The position numbers and the translations under genes are program-made. DNA of 64,000 nucleotides from Alphaproteobacteria bacterium (GTDB taxonomy: Bacteria; Myxococcota_A; UBA796; GCA-2862545): positions 248,001 through 312,000 of the forward strand of contig JACKET010000002.1 of the NCBI GenBank assembly GCA_020632875.1, given 5' to 3'. Every line of letters starts with the position of its first letter. The stretch's first letter is position 1. Shown in pieces: positions 63,232-64,000 of the stretch. The notes beneath the pieces were generated by a model that saw nothing but the letters and a program-made list of their open reading frames with translations, did no database searches and was not told where the DNA came from.

Positions 63232-64000
63232 ATGCCCACTGCGCTGCTGCTGCTCTCGCTCTCCGCTGGCGCGGTCGAGCCGCCGAAGGACCCCGAGCGA
63301 CCGGGCCTGCAGCGCGTCGTGCTCGGCGTGGCGGGCACCGGCGCGATGGCGGCGGCCACGGTGTGGTTCTTCTACGCCGGCGACTCGCTGGGAGCGGGCG
63401 ACCCGGCGTCTCTGCTCGCCGGGGCCGGCTTCATCGCGACGGCGGGCGCCATGCTCGGCGCGTCCCACACGGTGGTGGCGCCCGACGAGGCCGACCTCGA
63501 CGGCGAGGCGTCGACCCCGGTCGTCCGGATGGGGCTCGGCTACGGCGGAGCGCCGTGGGCCCGTGAGAAGACCGCGCACGGGCTGTGGGTCGACGTCCGC
63601 CCGCGCGTGAACCTCGGTCGCCTCCGGCTCACCCCGGGCCTCACGGTCCGGCAGCAGCTCGGCGCCCGCGTCGACGTCGACTGGCGCGATCAGCCCGGCA
63701 CCACGTACGACCCCGCGCTCACCGAGACGAACCGCGGATTCGACGCGGACGTCGAGGCCCGCGTCCGCGTGATCGAGCACGTGGACGGCATCGCCACCCC
63801 GATGCTGTCGATGCGGTTCGAGCGCTTCGCGTACGCCGACGGCTCGGTCCGCACGCTGCGGCGCTCCATGATCGTGCCGCTCGCCGTCGGGTTCCGGTGG
63901 CGCATCTCGGGCCGCCAGTACTTCGAGTCCATCGCCGGCCCGCGCTGGGACCAGCTCGCCTGGGGCGGTGACCAGGGCAGCGGCGCGGCTCCGGCGTTCT
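63232..64000 (+). CDS. Membrane or outer-membrane hypothetical protein, truncated by window end
   Basis: At least 256 residues are visible, with the 3' end outside the window. It has a signal peptide (MPTALLLLSLSAGAVE), two hydrophobic stretches (VVLGVAGTGAMAAATVWFFY, LLAGAGFIATAGAMLGASHT) and then strand-like repeats (GLWVDVRPRVNLGRLRLTPG, RGFDADVEARVRVIEHVDGI, MIVPLAVGFRWRISG) suggesting an outer-membrane barrel. No family recognised. Confidence 0.6.
   Translation, partial: MPTALLLLSLSAGAVEPPKDPERPGLQRVVLGVAGTGAMAAATVWFFYAGDSLGAGDPASLLAGAGFIATAGAMLGASHTVVAPDEADLDGEASTPVVRMGLGYGGAPWAREKTAHGLWVDVRPRVNLGRLRLTPGLTVRQQLGARVDVDWRDQPGTTYDPALTETNRGFDADVEARVRVIEHVDGIATPMLSMRFERFAYADGSVRTLRRSMIVPLAVGFRWRISGRQYFESIAGPRWDQLAWGGDQGSGAAPAF

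Overview
The window is about 70% GC and fully coding in style: 62 protein genes with almost no intergenic space, no RNA genes, no CRISPR array, no insertion sequence and no prophage. Lipoproteins with Asp-rich (D-A/T/S)n spacers, MopE-type DCDD...DNDCDG metal-binding repeats, MYXO-CTERM-like tails (Cys, short hydrophobic stretch, RRR), an AgmX/PglI C-terminal domain and TIGR02996 proteins all point to a member of the Myxococcota (formerly Deltaproteobacteria), probably an uncultured or poorly studied lineage. No rRNA or housekeeping marker is present to place it further.

Layout. 1-7.4 kb: a thioredoxin-fold protein whose first active-site Cys codon is UGA (candidate selenoprotein), an Asp-linker lipoprotein, a 1322-residue MopE-repeat surface protein, a dienoyl-CoA-reductase-like SDR and an exported Asp-rich protein. 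7.4-13.7 kb: YbjN-like protein, ferritin-like lipoprotein, PfkB kinase, small lipoprotein, Gfo/Idh/MocA oxidoreductase, SAM methyltransferase-like protein, FGGY kinase. 13.7-24.8 kb: AgmX/PglI protein and MBL hydrolase; a minus-strand set with a transglutaminase-elicitor-like exported protein and a YgjP-like peptidase; three overlapping paralogous membrane proteins behind a DUF4403 lipoprotein; an M3 oligopeptidase. 24.9-31.8 kb: an ABM/ArsR pair with a perfect palindromic operator, a cytochrome P450, a Gly/Lys-rich amphipathic protein paired with a trigger-factor-like chaperone, a B12-radical SAM enzyme and a DUF697-SHOCT protein. 31.8-46.5 kb: flavin monooxygenase, TIGR02996 protein, RelA/SpoT synthetase domain with an exported-looking N-terminus, two tandem beta-propeller lipoproteins, two Asp-linker lipoproteins, a 1222-residue OmpA-family protein and a beta-helix/MopE protein. 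46.5-58.2 kb: zinc-ribbon membrane protein, another member of the membrane-protein family, SDR, GH114-like lipoprotein, a muramidase-like protein without signal peptide, a 55-residue RiPP-leader-like peptide before a lamin-tail lipoprotein, PDZ protein, DUF2233-like lipoprotein, TIGR02996-WGR protein. 58.3-64 kb: HEFAH peptidase-like protein, PF14907 nucleotidyltransferase, a polyprenol kinase/DUF92 fusion, a P-loop kinase, an HIT hydrolase and a truncated membrane protein.

Regulatory style. Most transcription-unit starts carry a TA-N3-T -10-like box. In ten genes it lies only 5-7 nt before the start codon, implying leaderless mRNAs. Operon genes commonly overlap by 4 bp, usually as GTGA. Convergent genes abut with no gap, three times through a shared TGATCA. 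The window encodes a large cell-envelope inventory (about 20 lipoproteins or secreted proteins) with scattered accessory metabolism rather than one pathway.

The best candidates for something undescribed are the UxxC selenoprotein, the amphipathic-protein/trigger-factor pair, the exported-looking RelA/SpoT domain, the RiPP-leader-like peptide operon and the family of membrane proteins sharing a C-terminal SDIPxxLxxL box.
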